Of a stretch of 12,744 nucleotides of DNA, positions 5,604-12,744 are shown in pieces. Numbering within the stretch: position 1 is the first letter of the stretch; every line of letters starts with the position of its first letter. A program made the position numbers and the translations under genes. Source of the DNA: JBCBTD01 sp039818825 (GTDB lineage: Bacteria > Pseudomonadota > Alphaproteobacteria > Geminicoccales > Geminicoccaceae); contig JBCBTD010000092.1 of assembly GCA_039818825.1 (NCBI GenBank), forward strand, positions 1-12,744, written 5' to 3'. Under the pieces are notes generated by a model. The model made no database searches, was not told the origin of the DNA, and saw only the letters and a list, made by a program, of their open reading frames with translations.

Positions 5604-7937
5604 ATGCCCATGCTGTCCAAGAACCTCGAACGAGCCCTCCGGCGCGCACTCGCCCTGGCCAATGCGCGCAGTCACGAGTTCGCGACGATCGAGCACCTGC
5701 TGCTTGCGCTGGCCGACGATCAGGACGCGATGACGGTCCTCAAAGCTTGTGCCGTGGAGGTCGACAAGCTGAAGGAGGATCTGACGGAATTCCTCGACCA
5801 TGAGCTGTCGAGCCTGGTCGTCGAAGGTGCGGTGGATGCCAAGCCCACCGCGGGCTTTCAACGCGTGATCCAACGGGCCGCGATCCACGTCCAGTCGTCG
5901 GGGCGGAACGAGGTCACAGGCGCCAACGTGTTGGTGGCGGTGTTTTCCGAGCGCGAGAGCCACGCGGTCTACTTTCTGCAAGAGCAGAACATGTCGCGGC
6001 TCGACGCCGTCAATTACATCAGCCACGGCATCGCCAAGCGCGCCGGCATGGGCGAGAGCCGCCCGGTACGAGGCGCCGAGGAGCCCGCCAAGACCGAAGA
6101 GCCAGCCGAAGAGGCCGAGCGCGAGGCGCTCGCCGCCTACTGTGTCGACCTCAACAAGAAAGCACGTGACGGCAAGATCGACGTACTGATCGGGCGCGAC
6201 GACGAGGTCGAGCGAACCATCCAGGTCCTGTGCCGCCGCTCGAAGAACAATCCGCTGTTCGTCGGCGACCCGGGCGTTGGCAAGACCGCCATCGCCGAAG
6301 GCTTGGCGCTGCGCATCGTCAACGGCGAAGTGCCGGACGTCCTCAAAGACGCCGTGATCTACGCCCTGGACATGGGTTCGCTGCTCGCCGGTACCCGCTA
6401 TCGCGGCGACTTCGAAGAGCGGCTGAAAGCCGTTCTCGGCGAGTTGGAGAACGACGACCACGCGATCTTGTTCATCGACGAGATCCACACGGTGATTGGC
6501 GCCGGTGCGACTTCGGGCGGCTCGCTCGATGCATCCAACCTGCTGAAGCCAGCGCTCGCCAGCGGCACGCTGCGCTGCATCGGCTCGACGACCTACAAGG
6601 AGTTCCGCAGCTACTTCGAGAAGGACCGTGCCCTGGTCCGACGGTTCCAGAAAATCGACATCAACGAGCCGAGCCCGGACGAGACCGTACGGATCCTGGA
6701 GGGTCTGAAGCCGAGCTTCGAAGACCATCATGGCGTCAAGTACACGGGGCCGGCGATACAATCGGCGGTCGACTTGGCGGTGCGGTACATCCACGACCGC
6801 AAGCTGCCCGACAAGGCGATCGACATCATCGACGAGGTGGGCGCCGCCCAGGCGCTCAAGCCAGAGGGAAAACGGACGACGACGATCGAGCCCGGCGACA
6901 TCGAGGAAATCGTCGCGAAGATGGCGCGGGTGCCGATCAAGAACGTCACGGCGCGTGACAAGCAAGCGCTGCGGACACTGACGGACGATCTCAAGGCCGG
7001 TGTGTTCGGACAGGAAAAGGCCATCGATGCGCTGTCGTCGGCGATCAAGCTCAGTCGAGCCGGGTTGCGCGACCCGCAGAAACCGATCGGCTGCTACCTC
7101 TTCTCCGGGCCGACCGGTGTCGGCAAGACCGAGGTCGCCCGCCAGCTCTCCAAGGTGATGGGCATCGAACTGGTCCGCTTCGACATGTCCGAGTACATGG
7201 AACGGCACGCCGTCTCGCGCTTGATCGGCGCGCCGCCGGGTTATGTCGGCTTCGACCAGGGCGGTCTGTTGACCGACAGTGTCGATCAACACCCACACGC
7301 CGTGTTGCTGCTCGACGAGATCGAGAAGGCCCATCCCGAGGTGTTCAACATCCTCCTGCAAGTGATGGACTACGGCAAACTGACGGACAACAACGGCAAG
7401 ACGGTCGACTTCCGCAACGTCGTCCTGATCATGACGACCAACGCCGGTGCCGCCGACATGAGCAAATCCGCCATCGGCTTCATGCGCGACAACCGCGAAG
7501 GCGAGGACCAGGAAGCGATCAATCGGCTGTTCACGCCGGAGTTCCGCAACCGTCTCGACGCTGTGATCGGCTTTGCCGCGTTGACCCCCGAGATCGTCGT
7601 CAACGTGGTCGACAAGTTCGTCAGCGAGCTTTCGGCGCAACTCGCCGACAAACGGGTGCTGATCGAAGTCGACGAGGAGGCGAGACTGTGGCTTGCCGAG
7701 CGCGGCTACGAGCCGATCTACGGTGCGCGGCCGCTCGCCCGAGTCATCCAGGAGAAGATCAAGCGACCATTGGCCGACGAGTTGTTGTTCGGCGAACTGT
7801 CGCAAGGCGGCCGAGTGCTCGTAACCGTCGAGAACGGCGAGTTGCACTTCGTCATCACGCCGGGCGGGGGGCCGTCCTTGCTGCCCGCACCCGATGGCGA
7901 CGACGGCCTCACGCCGCAGGTCCCGGAGCCCGCCTGA
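5604..7937 (+). CDS. clpA: ATP-dependent Clp protease ATP-binding subunit ClpA
   Basis: This AAA+ unfoldase threads ClpS-delivered and other substrates into ClpP. At 777 residues it is of normal length. Domains in order: Clp N-domain (about 1-140); a charged Glu-rich linker (about 150-172); first AAA+ module with Walker A GDPGVGKT (221-228), Walker B ILFIDE (288-293) and an arginine-finger region (ALVRRFQ); second module with Walker A GPTGVGKT (502-509) and Walker B VLLLDE (567-572); the ClpP-docking loop IGF (624-626); and a C-terminal small domain with YGARPLARVIQ. The start is either ATG 5604 (MPMLSKNLE, resembling the alphaproteobacterial MPxxSK start, with GAGG at 5591-5594) or ATG 5610 (GAGGAG at 5598-5603, 6 bases upstream). 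I chose 5604 by family resemblance. The presence of IGF and of clpS upstream separates it from ClpB. Confidence 0.98.
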   Translation: MPMLSKNLERALRRALALANARSHEFATIEHLLLALADDQDAMTVLKACAVEVDKLKEDLTEFLDHELSSLVVEGAVDAKPTAGFQRVIQRAAIHVQSSGRNEVTGANVLVAVFSERESHAVYFLQEQNMSRLDAVNYISHGIAKRAGMGESRPVRGAEEPAKTEEPAEEAEREALAAYCVDLNKKARDGKIDVLIGRDDEVERTIQVLCRRSKNNPLFVGDPGVGKTAIAEGLALRIVNGEVPDVLKDAVIYALDMGSLLAGTRYRGDFEERLKAVLGELENDDHAILFIDEIHTVIGAGATSGGSLDASNLLKPALASGTLRCIGSTTYKEFRSYFEKDRALVRRFQKIDINEPSPDETVRILEGLKPSFEDHHGVKYTGPAIQSAVDLAVRYIHDRKLPDKAIDIIDEVGAAQALKPEGKRTTTIEPGDIEEIVAKMARVPIKNVTARDKQALRTLTDDLKAGVFGQEKAIDALSSAIKLSRAGLRDPQKPIGCYLFSGPTGVGKTEVARQLSKVMGIELVRFDMSEYMERHAVSRLIGAPPGYVGFDQGGLLTDSVDQHPHAVLLLDEIEKAHPEVFNILLQVMDYGKLTDNNGKTVDFRNVVLIMTTNAGAADMSKSAIGFMRDNREGEDQEAINRLFTPEFRNRLDAVIGFAALTPEIVVNVVDKFVSELSAQLADKRVLIEVDEEARLWLAERGYEPIYGARPLARVIQEKIKRPLADELLFGELSQGGRVLVTVENGELHFVITPGGGPSLLPAPDGDDGLTPQVPEPA

Positions 7938-7954
7938 GCGAACGCCGGTGACCG

Positions 7955-7992
7955 CGATCAGGGGCGAAGACGCCAGCCATCGCCTCTGATCG
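7955..7992 (+). terminator. Strong stem-loop after clpA
   Basis: CGATCAGGGGCG (7955-7966) pairs with CGCCTCTGATCG (7981-7992) over 12 bp with one G-T wobble, around a 14-base loop. It begins 17 bases after the clpA stop. An alternative inner hairpin GGCG-AAGA-CGCC (7963-7974) could form instead. No T-run follows, so it is a transcript-end or stabilising structure rather than a textbook rho-independent terminator. Confidence 0.5.
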
Positions 7993-8129
7993 ACCTGCGC
8001 CGTCCTTGACCCATGGCCCAGTGGATTGGCAGGCCGCTCGTTCCATGGGCAGCCGCCGACCGAACGCGCCTCCCACTTGACCAACGCTCCTGATAATGCA
8101 GTTGACCTATGTGCGGGCAATGGGCGTGC

Positions 8130-8145
8130 TGGCACGTCGCTTGCT
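8130..8145 (+). promoter_or_regulatory. Sigma-54 (RpoN) -24/-12 promoter for the aap operon
   Basis: TGGCACG (8130-8136), four bases, then TTGCT (8141-8145) matches the sigma-54 consensus TGGCACG-N4-TTGCW throughout, with the invariant GG (8131-8132) and GC (8143-8144) ten bases apart. Transcription would start near 8156, leaving a leader of about 54 bases before the aapJ ATG at 8210. This placement also argues against the upstream in-frame aapJ start at 8096. Sigma-54 control suits a nitrogen-regulated amino acid importer. No clear NtrC site was found upstream by eye. Confidence 0.72.
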
Positions 8146-8209
8146 GCCCGTCAAACAAGGTGGTGGAGTCCGTCCACAGCACCCAACAGCCCAGGAGGCC
8201 ACGAAACCC

Positions 8210-9241
8210 ATGAGTCGTATCGTCCAACCGCTGGCGGCGGTCGCCGCCTTCGGCGTGCTCGGCATTGCCGGGGGCGCCGACGCCCAGGAAACCCTGAACG
8301 TCGTCAAAGAGCGCGGCCACCTCAATTGCCAGGTCGGCTTGCCGACCCCGGGCTTCTACGCCCTCGCCGATGACGGCACATGGTCTGGGATCGACGTCGA
8401 CATCTGCCGCGCCGTCTCGGCCGCGGTGTTCGGCGAGCCGGACAACGTCGAGTACCAGTCGGTCACGTCGGCCGTGCGCTTCACGTCGCTGGCCAACGGC
8501 GAAAGCGACATGCTGAGCCGCACCACGACCTGGACCGCCGTTCGCGACACCCAGCTCGGTCTCGAGTTCGCCGGCATCAATTTCTACGACGGCCAAGGCT
8601 TCCTGGTCCCGGTCGACAGCGGGATCGGTTCGGCACTGGACCTGGACGGCGCCACGGTTTGCGTACTGACGGGCACCACTACCGAACTCAACCTCGCCGA
8701 CTTCTTCCGTGCCAACGACATGGACCTGACGCCGGTGACCAACGAGAACGTCAACGTTCTCGTGGAGACCTATCTCGGCGGCGGCTGCGACGCGTACACC
8801 AACGACAAATCGGGCCTCGCCGCGCGTCGCTCGGCGTTCCCCGATCCCGCGGCGCACGTCATCCTGCCCGAGACCATCTCGAAGGAGCCGCTCGGCCCGG
8901 TCGTACGTCAGGGCGACCAGAATTGGGGCGACATCGTCCGTTGGGTGCTCAACGGCATGGTCGAAGCCGAAGAGCTCGGCGTCACCTCGGCCAACGTCCA
9001 GGAAATGCTTGGCTCGGACAATCCGAACGTGAAGCGTCTGCTTGGCGTCGAGGGCAACATCGGCGAGGGCCTCGGGCTCGAGCCCGACTTCATGGTCGCG
9101 GTGCTGTCGTCGATCGGCAATTACGGCGAGCTCTACGAAAAGCACGTCGGCGCGGACACACCGATCGGCATACCGCGTGACGGCACGCTGAACGCGCAGT
9201 GGTACGACGGCGGCATCCTCTACGCTCCGCCGTTCCGGTGA
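8210..9241 (+). CDS. aapJ: General L-amino acid ABC transporter, periplasmic binding protein
   Basis: The substrate-binding protein of an AapJQMP/BztABCD-type importer captures a broad range of L-amino acids in the periplasm. The product is 343 residues, typical for AapJ. The ATG at 8210 has AGGAGG at 8193-8198 (11-base spacing). It gives a clean signal peptide (MSRIVQPLAAVAAFGVLGIAGGADA) with likely cleavage near residue 25; there is no lipobox. The mature protein begins ETLNVVKERGHLNCQVGL and carries the family block SGIDVDICRAVSAAVFG, then RFTSLANGESDMLSRTTTWT. A later GCDAYTNDKSGLAARR block fits the type 3 solute-binding fold. It is the first gene of the operon and the one most directly served by the sigma-54 promoter. 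Its exact specificity cannot be read from sequence. Confidence 0.95.
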   Translation: MSRIVQPLAAVAAFGVLGIAGGADAQETLNVVKERGHLNCQVGLPTPGFYALADDGTWSGIDVDICRAVSAAVFGEPDNVEYQSVTSAVRFTSLANGESDMLSRTTTWTAVRDTQLGLEFAGINFYDGQGFLVPVDSGIGSALDLDGATVCVLTGTTTELNLADFFRANDMDLTPVTNENVNVLVETYLGGGCDAYTNDKSGLAARRSAFPDPAAHVILPETISKEPLGPVVRQGDQNWGDIVRWVLNGMVEAEELGVTSANVQEMLGSDNPNVKRLLGVEGNIGEGLGLEPDFMVAVLSSIGNYGELYEKHVGADTPIGIPRDGTLNAQWYDGGILYAPPFR

Positions 9242-9269
9242 TCTTCCAGGTCGGCTGATGGCCGGCCAG

Positions 9270-9313
9270 CGCACGCCTCACTGCCCGCCCTGGCGCGGCA
9301 GCCGGGGCGTGCG
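9270..9313 (+). other. Stem-loop between aapJ and aapQ
   Basis: CGCACGCC (9270-9277) pairs perfectly with GGCGTGCG (9306-9313), and CTGCC (9281-9285) with GGCAG (9297-9301) inside it, giving a long GC-rich stem-loop with no T-run. Hairpins in this position, after a binding-protein gene and before its permeases, commonly protect the upstream mRNA so that more binding protein is made. That role here is inferred from position. Confidence 0.55.
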
Positions 9314-9349
9314 TGCTCGTCCTGTGCGCCGAAGCGGAGAGATCCACCG

Positions 9350-10543
9350 ATGGCCGTGATGCACGCGAGCCGGCGATCGAGCCGGACTGCGCTCTGGTTC
9401 CTGACCGACGCGACGGCGCGCGCCGTCTTCTACCAGATCGTTGCCGGCGGCGCGTTCGTTCTGCTGACCTGGTACCTGGTCACCAACACCACCGCCAACA
9501 TGTCGGAACGGAACCTCTCCGCCGGGTTCGATTTCCTGTCGGTCAGCGCCGGCTTCGCCATCGGCTTCACACTGATCCCCTACCAGGAAGGCGACAGCTA
9601 CTTCCGGGTGTTCCAAGTGGGGATGGCCAACACGCTGCTCGTCGCATTCGTTGGCATCATCTTGGCGACGGTCCTCGGCCTCATCGTCGGGCTCGCACGG
9701 CTGTCGTCCAACTGGCTGATCCGCGCGCTTTCTCGCGTCTACATCGAGGTGCTGCGCAATACGCCTTTGCTACTGCAGATCATCGCTTGGTTCTTCGGCG
9801 TGTTCAATCTGCTGCCGCGACCGCGGGACAGCGTGGTCCTGCTGGATGTGTTCGCGTTGAACAATCGTGGTTTTTACATGCCGGCGCCGCTACCGCAGGC
9901 TGGGTTCGACTGGGTGCTCGCCGCCTTCCTGGCCGCCGTCGCCGCCGCGATCGGCTTGGCCCTGTGGGCGAAGCGGCGCCAGGACGCGACCGGTGTCATC
10001 TTTCCGGCCTTGCCTGTCGGTTTGGCACTGATCGTCCTCGTACCGATGGCCGCCTACTTTGCCCTTGGCGCTCCGTTGCAGTGGGAGATCCCGGTGCTGA
10101 GCGGCTTCAACTTCCAAGGCGGCTCGAGCGTCCCGCCGAGCTTCTGCGCGCTCGTGATCGCCCTCAGCGTCTACACCTCGTGCTTCATCGCCGAGATCGT
10201 CCGCTCGGGCATCCAATCGGTCGGGCGCGGCCAGACCGAGGCAGCGATGTCGCTCAACCTCAAACCTAGCTGGACGACCCGCCTGATCGTCCTGCCGCAG
10301 GCGCTCAAGGTGATCATTCCGCCGTTGATCAGCCAGTACCTCAACGTCACCAAGAACTCGTCACTGGCGATTGCCATCGGCTTTCCCGACCTGGTCAGCG
10401 TTTGGATGAACACGTCACTGAACCAGTCCGGGCGGGCGATACCGATCGTGGCGATGACGATGGCATTTTACTGTACGGTGAGCCTGTTGGTGTCGGTGTT
10501 GTTGAACTACTACAACAATCGCGTGCTGCTGAAGGAGCGCTGA
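9350..10543 (+). CDS. aapQ: General L-amino acid ABC transporter, permease AapQ
   Basis: One of the two inner-membrane permeases of the importer. The product is 397 residues, close to the usual AapQ size of about 400. The ATG at 9350 has GGAGAG (9336-9341) 8 bases upstream; another in-frame ATG is at 9359. Hydrophobic segments lie near 27-46, 91-117, 138-154, 186-206, 219-240 and in the C-terminal part. VGMANTLLVAFVGIILATVL (90-109) begins the BPD_transp_1 domain, with the family block VYIEVLRNTPLLLQ at 130-143. The EAA coupling loop, TEAAMSLNL followed by IVLPQALKVIIPP (about 296-325), contacts the ATPase AapP. It lies 108 bases after aapJ and ends 3 bases before aapM, so it is clearly co-transcribed with aapM. 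Confidence 0.95.
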   Translation: MAVMHASRRSSRTALWFLTDATARAVFYQIVAGGAFVLLTWYLVTNTTANMSERNLSAGFDFLSVSAGFAIGFTLIPYQEGDSYFRVFQVGMANTLLVAFVGIILATVLGLIVGLARLSSNWLIRALSRVYIEVLRNTPLLLQIIAWFFGVFNLLPRPRDSVVLLDVFALNNRGFYMPAPLPQAGFDWVLAAFLAAVAAAIGLALWAKRRQDATGVIFPALPVGLALIVLVPMAAYFALGAPLQWEIPVLSGFNFQGGSSVPPSFCALVIALSVYTSCFIAEIVRSGIQSVGRGQTEAAMSLNLKPSWTTRLIVLPQALKVIIPPLISQYLNVTKNSSLAIAIGFPDLVSVWMNTSLNQSGRAIPIVAMTMAFYCTVSLLVSVLLNYYNNRVLLKER

Positions 10544-10546
10544 GCG

Positions 10547-11899
10547 ATGGTCCAGAGCAGCACCAGCGACACGGAAACGTTCCGACCGAAACCGGCACGC
10601 GCGGCCCCCTCCGACACCGTCGGCATCATCGGCTGGAGCCGTAAGAACCTGTTCTCCACGCCCGGTAACGCACTGCTGACGCTCCTCGGGCTGTACATCG
10701 CCTACGTGGTGTTGAGCGGAGTGCTGAACTGGGCGGTGTTCAACGCCGTTTGGCACGCCGCCGACCGCCGCGAATGCCTGGACGAGGTCGGGCGTGCGGG
10801 CGCCTGTTGGCCAGGCGTCATCGCCTGGCTGCCCAATCTCATCTACGGCCTCTACCCCAAAGACGAGGTCTGGCGGATCAACACAGGCTTTTTGGTGTTG
10901 GTGCTTTGGGTGGTGCCGCTGTGGTTGCCACGCGTCCGCTCGAAGGTCGCGATCGGGCTGACCGCGGTGCTCGTCTACCCGTTCCTCGCCAGCTACTTCT
11001 TCCTCGGTGGCGAACGCGGTTGGCTCTGGGCGGTACTGATCGCCGGGTCACTGGCCTGCTTCGTCTGGGTGTGGCTGACCACCCTGACGGAACGAGCGAC
11101 CGGGGCGACGTTCGGCACGTTCCTCCTGGCAGCACTAGGCGCGCGTCAGCGCCCAGAGCGCGACCAACGACGCTTGTTGCTGGTTGCCGCGGGCATCGGC
11201 TTCGCAATTGCCCTTGCGGTCGTCGGGCTCTGGTCACTGCCAGAGGTGCGAACCAATCAATGGGGCGGGCTGTTCCTGACGCTGGTCGTCTCGGGTATCG
11301 GTATCGCCTTCTCGTTGCCGGCAGGTGTGGTCCTCGCCCTCGGCCGCCGCTCGAAACTTCCGGTGATCCGCCTGCTCTGCACCGCGTTCATCGAGTTGTT
11401 CCGCTCGGTGCCACTGATCACCATCCTGTTCATGTTCAACACGATGCTGCCGCTGTTCCTGCCGGTCGGCGTCGAGGTGAACCAACTGGCCCGGGCGATC
11501 GTCGCTGTGTGTCTGTTCGCTGCAGCCTACATGGCCGAAGTGATTCGCGGCGGGCTGCAAGCCATTCCCCGCGGCCAGTACGAGGCGGCCGATGCCATGG
11601 GCCTCACCTACTGGCAGTCGACGACGCTGATCGTCATGCCGCAGGCGCTCAAGATCATGATCCCGACGATCGTCGGCAATTTCATCGGTCTGTTCAAGGA
11701 CACGACGTTGGTGTCGATCATCGGTCTGTTCGATCTGTTGAGCATGGCACGCGCGGTCGGGGAGGACACGACCTGGCTCGGCCTGTTCATCGAACCGTTC
11801 TTCTTCATCACGATGATCTACTTCGTGTTCTGCTTCGCGATGTCGCAGTACAGCATCAATCTGGAGCGCCGGCTCGATACCGGCCCCGGCAGCCGCTGA
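10547..11899 (+). CDS. aapM: General L-amino acid ABC transporter, permease AapM
   Basis: The second inner-membrane permease, pairing with AapQ. The ATG at 10547 has AAGGAG (10532-10537) inside the end of aapQ, with only 3 bases between the genes. An RKNLFSTPGNALLTLLGLY block (32-50) and a GACWPGV block (85-91) match the AapM N-terminal part. WGGLFLTLVVSGIGIAFSLP (239-258) starts the transport domain, and YIELFRSVPL-type residues (FIELFRSVPL, 281-290) and the EAA loop EAADAMGL to IVMPQALKIMIPT (346-374) follow. At 450 residues it is about 65 longer than the roughly 385 typical of AapM. The extra length seems to lie between about 130 and 235, where additional hydrophobic segments (134-152, 160-178, 209-229) occur. 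The frame is intact, so this is not a frameshift. Confidence 0.94.
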   Translation: MVQSSTSDTETFRPKPARAAPSDTVGIIGWSRKNLFSTPGNALLTLLGLYIAYVVLSGVLNWAVFNAVWHAADRRECLDEVGRAGACWPGVIAWLPNLIYGLYPKDEVWRINTGFLVLVLWVVPLWLPRVRSKVAIGLTAVLVYPFLASYFFLGGERGWLWAVLIAGSLACFVWVWLTTLTERATGATFGTFLLAALGARQRPERDQRRLLLVAAGIGFAIALAVVGLWSLPEVRTNQWGGLFLTLVVSGIGIAFSLPAGVVLALGRRSKLPVIRLLCTAFIELFRSVPLITILFMFNTMLPLFLPVGVEVNQLARAIVAVCLFAAAYMAEVIRGGLQAIPRGQYEAADAMGLTYWQSTTLIVMPQALKIMIPTIVGNFIGLFKDTTLVSIIGLFDLLSMARAVGEDTTWLGLFIEPFFFITMIYFVFCFAMSQYSINLERRLDTGPGSR

Positions 11900-11927
11900 C
11901 CGTCGTTCCCGAGATGAGGGCCTAGCC

Positions 11928-12728
11928 ATGACCACTGACATCACCGACTTCGAGGCTGCCGGTCAGACGCACGTGGCGTCCACCGCGTCGCACGAGTCGA
12001 TCATCGAAATCATCAAGCTCAACAAGTGGTTCGGCTCGTTCCACGTCCTGAAGGACGTCGACCTCACCGTGCGCCAACGCGAACGCATCGTCATTTGCGG
12101 CCCGTCCGGCTCGGGCAAGTCGACCCTGATCCGCTGCATCAACCACCTGGAGACCCATCAGGAAGGTCAGGTCGTGGTCGACGGCGTCGAACTGAACAAC
12201 GATCTGCGCAACATCGACCAAATCCGCAGTGAAGTCGGCATGGTCTTCCAGCAGTTCAACCTCTTCCCGCACCTCACCGTGTTGGAGAACTGCACCTTGG
12301 CTCCGGTCTGGGTGAAGAAGCTGCCCAAGGCCGAGGCCGAAGGGCTGGCGATGAGCCTGTTGGAGCGGGTGCAGATTCCGGAGCAGGCGCACAAGTACCC
12401 GCTGCAGTTGTCCGGCGGCCAGCAGCAACGGGTGGCCATCGCGCGCGCACTCTGCATGCGCCCGAAGATCATGCTGTTCGACGAACCGACCTCGGCGCTC
12501 GACCCGGAAATGATCAAGGAGGTGCTCGACGTGATGGTCGAGTTGGCTCAGGAGGGCATGACCATGTTGGTCGTGACCCACGAGATGGGCTTCGCGCGGA
12601 TGGTCGCCGACCGGGTGATCTTCATGGACCAGGGCGAGATCGTCGAGCAGAACCACCCGGAAGAGTTCTTCAACAACCCACGCTACGACCGCACCAAGCT
12701 GTTCCTCAGCCAGATTCTTCAGCACTGA
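11928..12728 (+). CDS. aapP: General L-amino acid ABC transporter, ATPase AapP
   Basis: The cytoplasmic ATPase that powers the importer through AapQ and AapM. The product is 266 residues. The ATG at 11928 has GAGGG (11916-11920) 7 bases upstream and lies 28 bases after aapM. Motifs: Walker A GPSGSGKST (58-66, Lys64), Q-loop Gln108 in MVFQQFNLFPHLT, ABC signature LSGGQQQR (161-168), Walker B IMLFDEP (Asp185, Glu186), D-loop SALD (189-192) and switch His218 in VVTHEMGFA. All catalytic positions are present. The N-terminal ~22 residues before IIEIIKLNKWFG are an unconserved tail often seen in AapP. It belongs to the polar amino acid transport ATPase family, and the gene order J-Q-M-P supports the specific assignment. 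The operon appears complete here. Confidence 0.97.
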   Translation: MTTDITDFEAAGQTHVASTASHESIIEIIKLNKWFGSFHVLKDVDLTVRQRERIVICGPSGSGKSTLIRCINHLETHQEGQVVVDGVELNNDLRNIDQIRSEVGMVFQQFNLFPHLTVLENCTLAPVWVKKLPKAEAEGLAMSLLERVQIPEQAHKYPLQLSGGQQQRVAIARALCMRPKIMLFDEPTSALDPEMIKEVLDVMVELAQEGMTMLVVTHEMGFARMVADRVIFMDQGEIVEQNHPEEFFNNPRYDRTKLFLSQILQH

Positions 12729-12744
12729 GCGGTCGTCCTCGGCG

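Noticed and set aside
8077..8097. TTGACC ... GATAAT as a sigma-70 promoter for aapJ
   Set aside because: Only 9 bases separate the two hexamers, far from the 16-18 needed.
8098..8114. GCA-N11-TGC as an NtrC binding site
   Set aside because: The spacing and orientation of the half-sites do not match the NtrC consensus (GCAC ... GTGC with a 9-base gap between GCA and TGC).
4863..8135. Minus-strand open frame of 1090 codons opposite clpS, clpA and part of the charged gene
   Set aside because: It lies exactly antisense to clearly recognised genes, has no recognisable domains, and long antisense frames are expected from GC-rich third-position codon bias.
8096..8209. 38-codon N-terminal extension of aapJ
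   Set aside because: It would put non-signal sequence before a clean signal peptide and would include the sigma-54 promoter; ATG 8210 has an AGGAGG site.

Overview
The window reads as a piece of a high-GC alphaproteobacterial chromosome. The ClpS-ClpA pair has alphaproteobacterial-type sequences, and the right-hand operon is a general L-amino acid transporter of the AapJQMP/BztABCD type found mainly in Alphaproteobacteria. I cannot resolve the order or genus from sequence alone. Gene density is normal. No insertion sequence, CRISPR array, tRNA or rRNA gene was seen, and no gene-free stretch exceeds 300 bases.

Layout. (1) Left edge to 1919, minus strand: a molybdenum hydroxylase large subunit (CoxL/xanthine dehydrogenase family), cut off at its C-terminal end. 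Bases 1-77 are an inverted copy of 375-451, so the extreme left end is probably not a faithful continuation of this gene. (2) 2017-4085, plus strand: guaB (IMP dehydrogenase), followed with a 4-base stop/start overlap by a small protein that looks like a histidine-phosphotransfer or degenerate histidine kinase. (3) 4086-4345: a 260-base leader with several small hairpins. It precedes an unrecognised, highly charged 258-residue protein that ends at a terminator-like hairpin. (4) 5226-7937: clpS and clpA, the N-end-rule adaptor and the AAA+ unfoldase that feeds ClpP. (5) 7938-8209: intergenic region with a strong hairpin after clpA, and a near-consensus sigma-54 (-24/-12) promoter at 8130-8145. 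(6) 8210-12728: aapJ, aapQ, aapM and aapP, a complete amino acid ABC importer (periplasmic binding protein, two permeases, ATPase). A large stem-loop lies between aapJ and aapQ.

How the parts work together. guaB makes XMP for guanine nucleotides. ClpS passes N-degron substrates to ClpA, which uses ClpP (not in this window) for degradation. The Aap proteins form one importer, and the sigma-54 promoter suggests nitrogen-responsive control. Most of the window is ordinary housekeeping. The items most worth a second look are the inverted repeat at the left edge, the small phosphorelay-like protein coupled to guaB, the sigma-54 promoter with a palindrome on its -24 box, and the unknown charged protein upstream of clpS. 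I found no convincing new multi-gene system.
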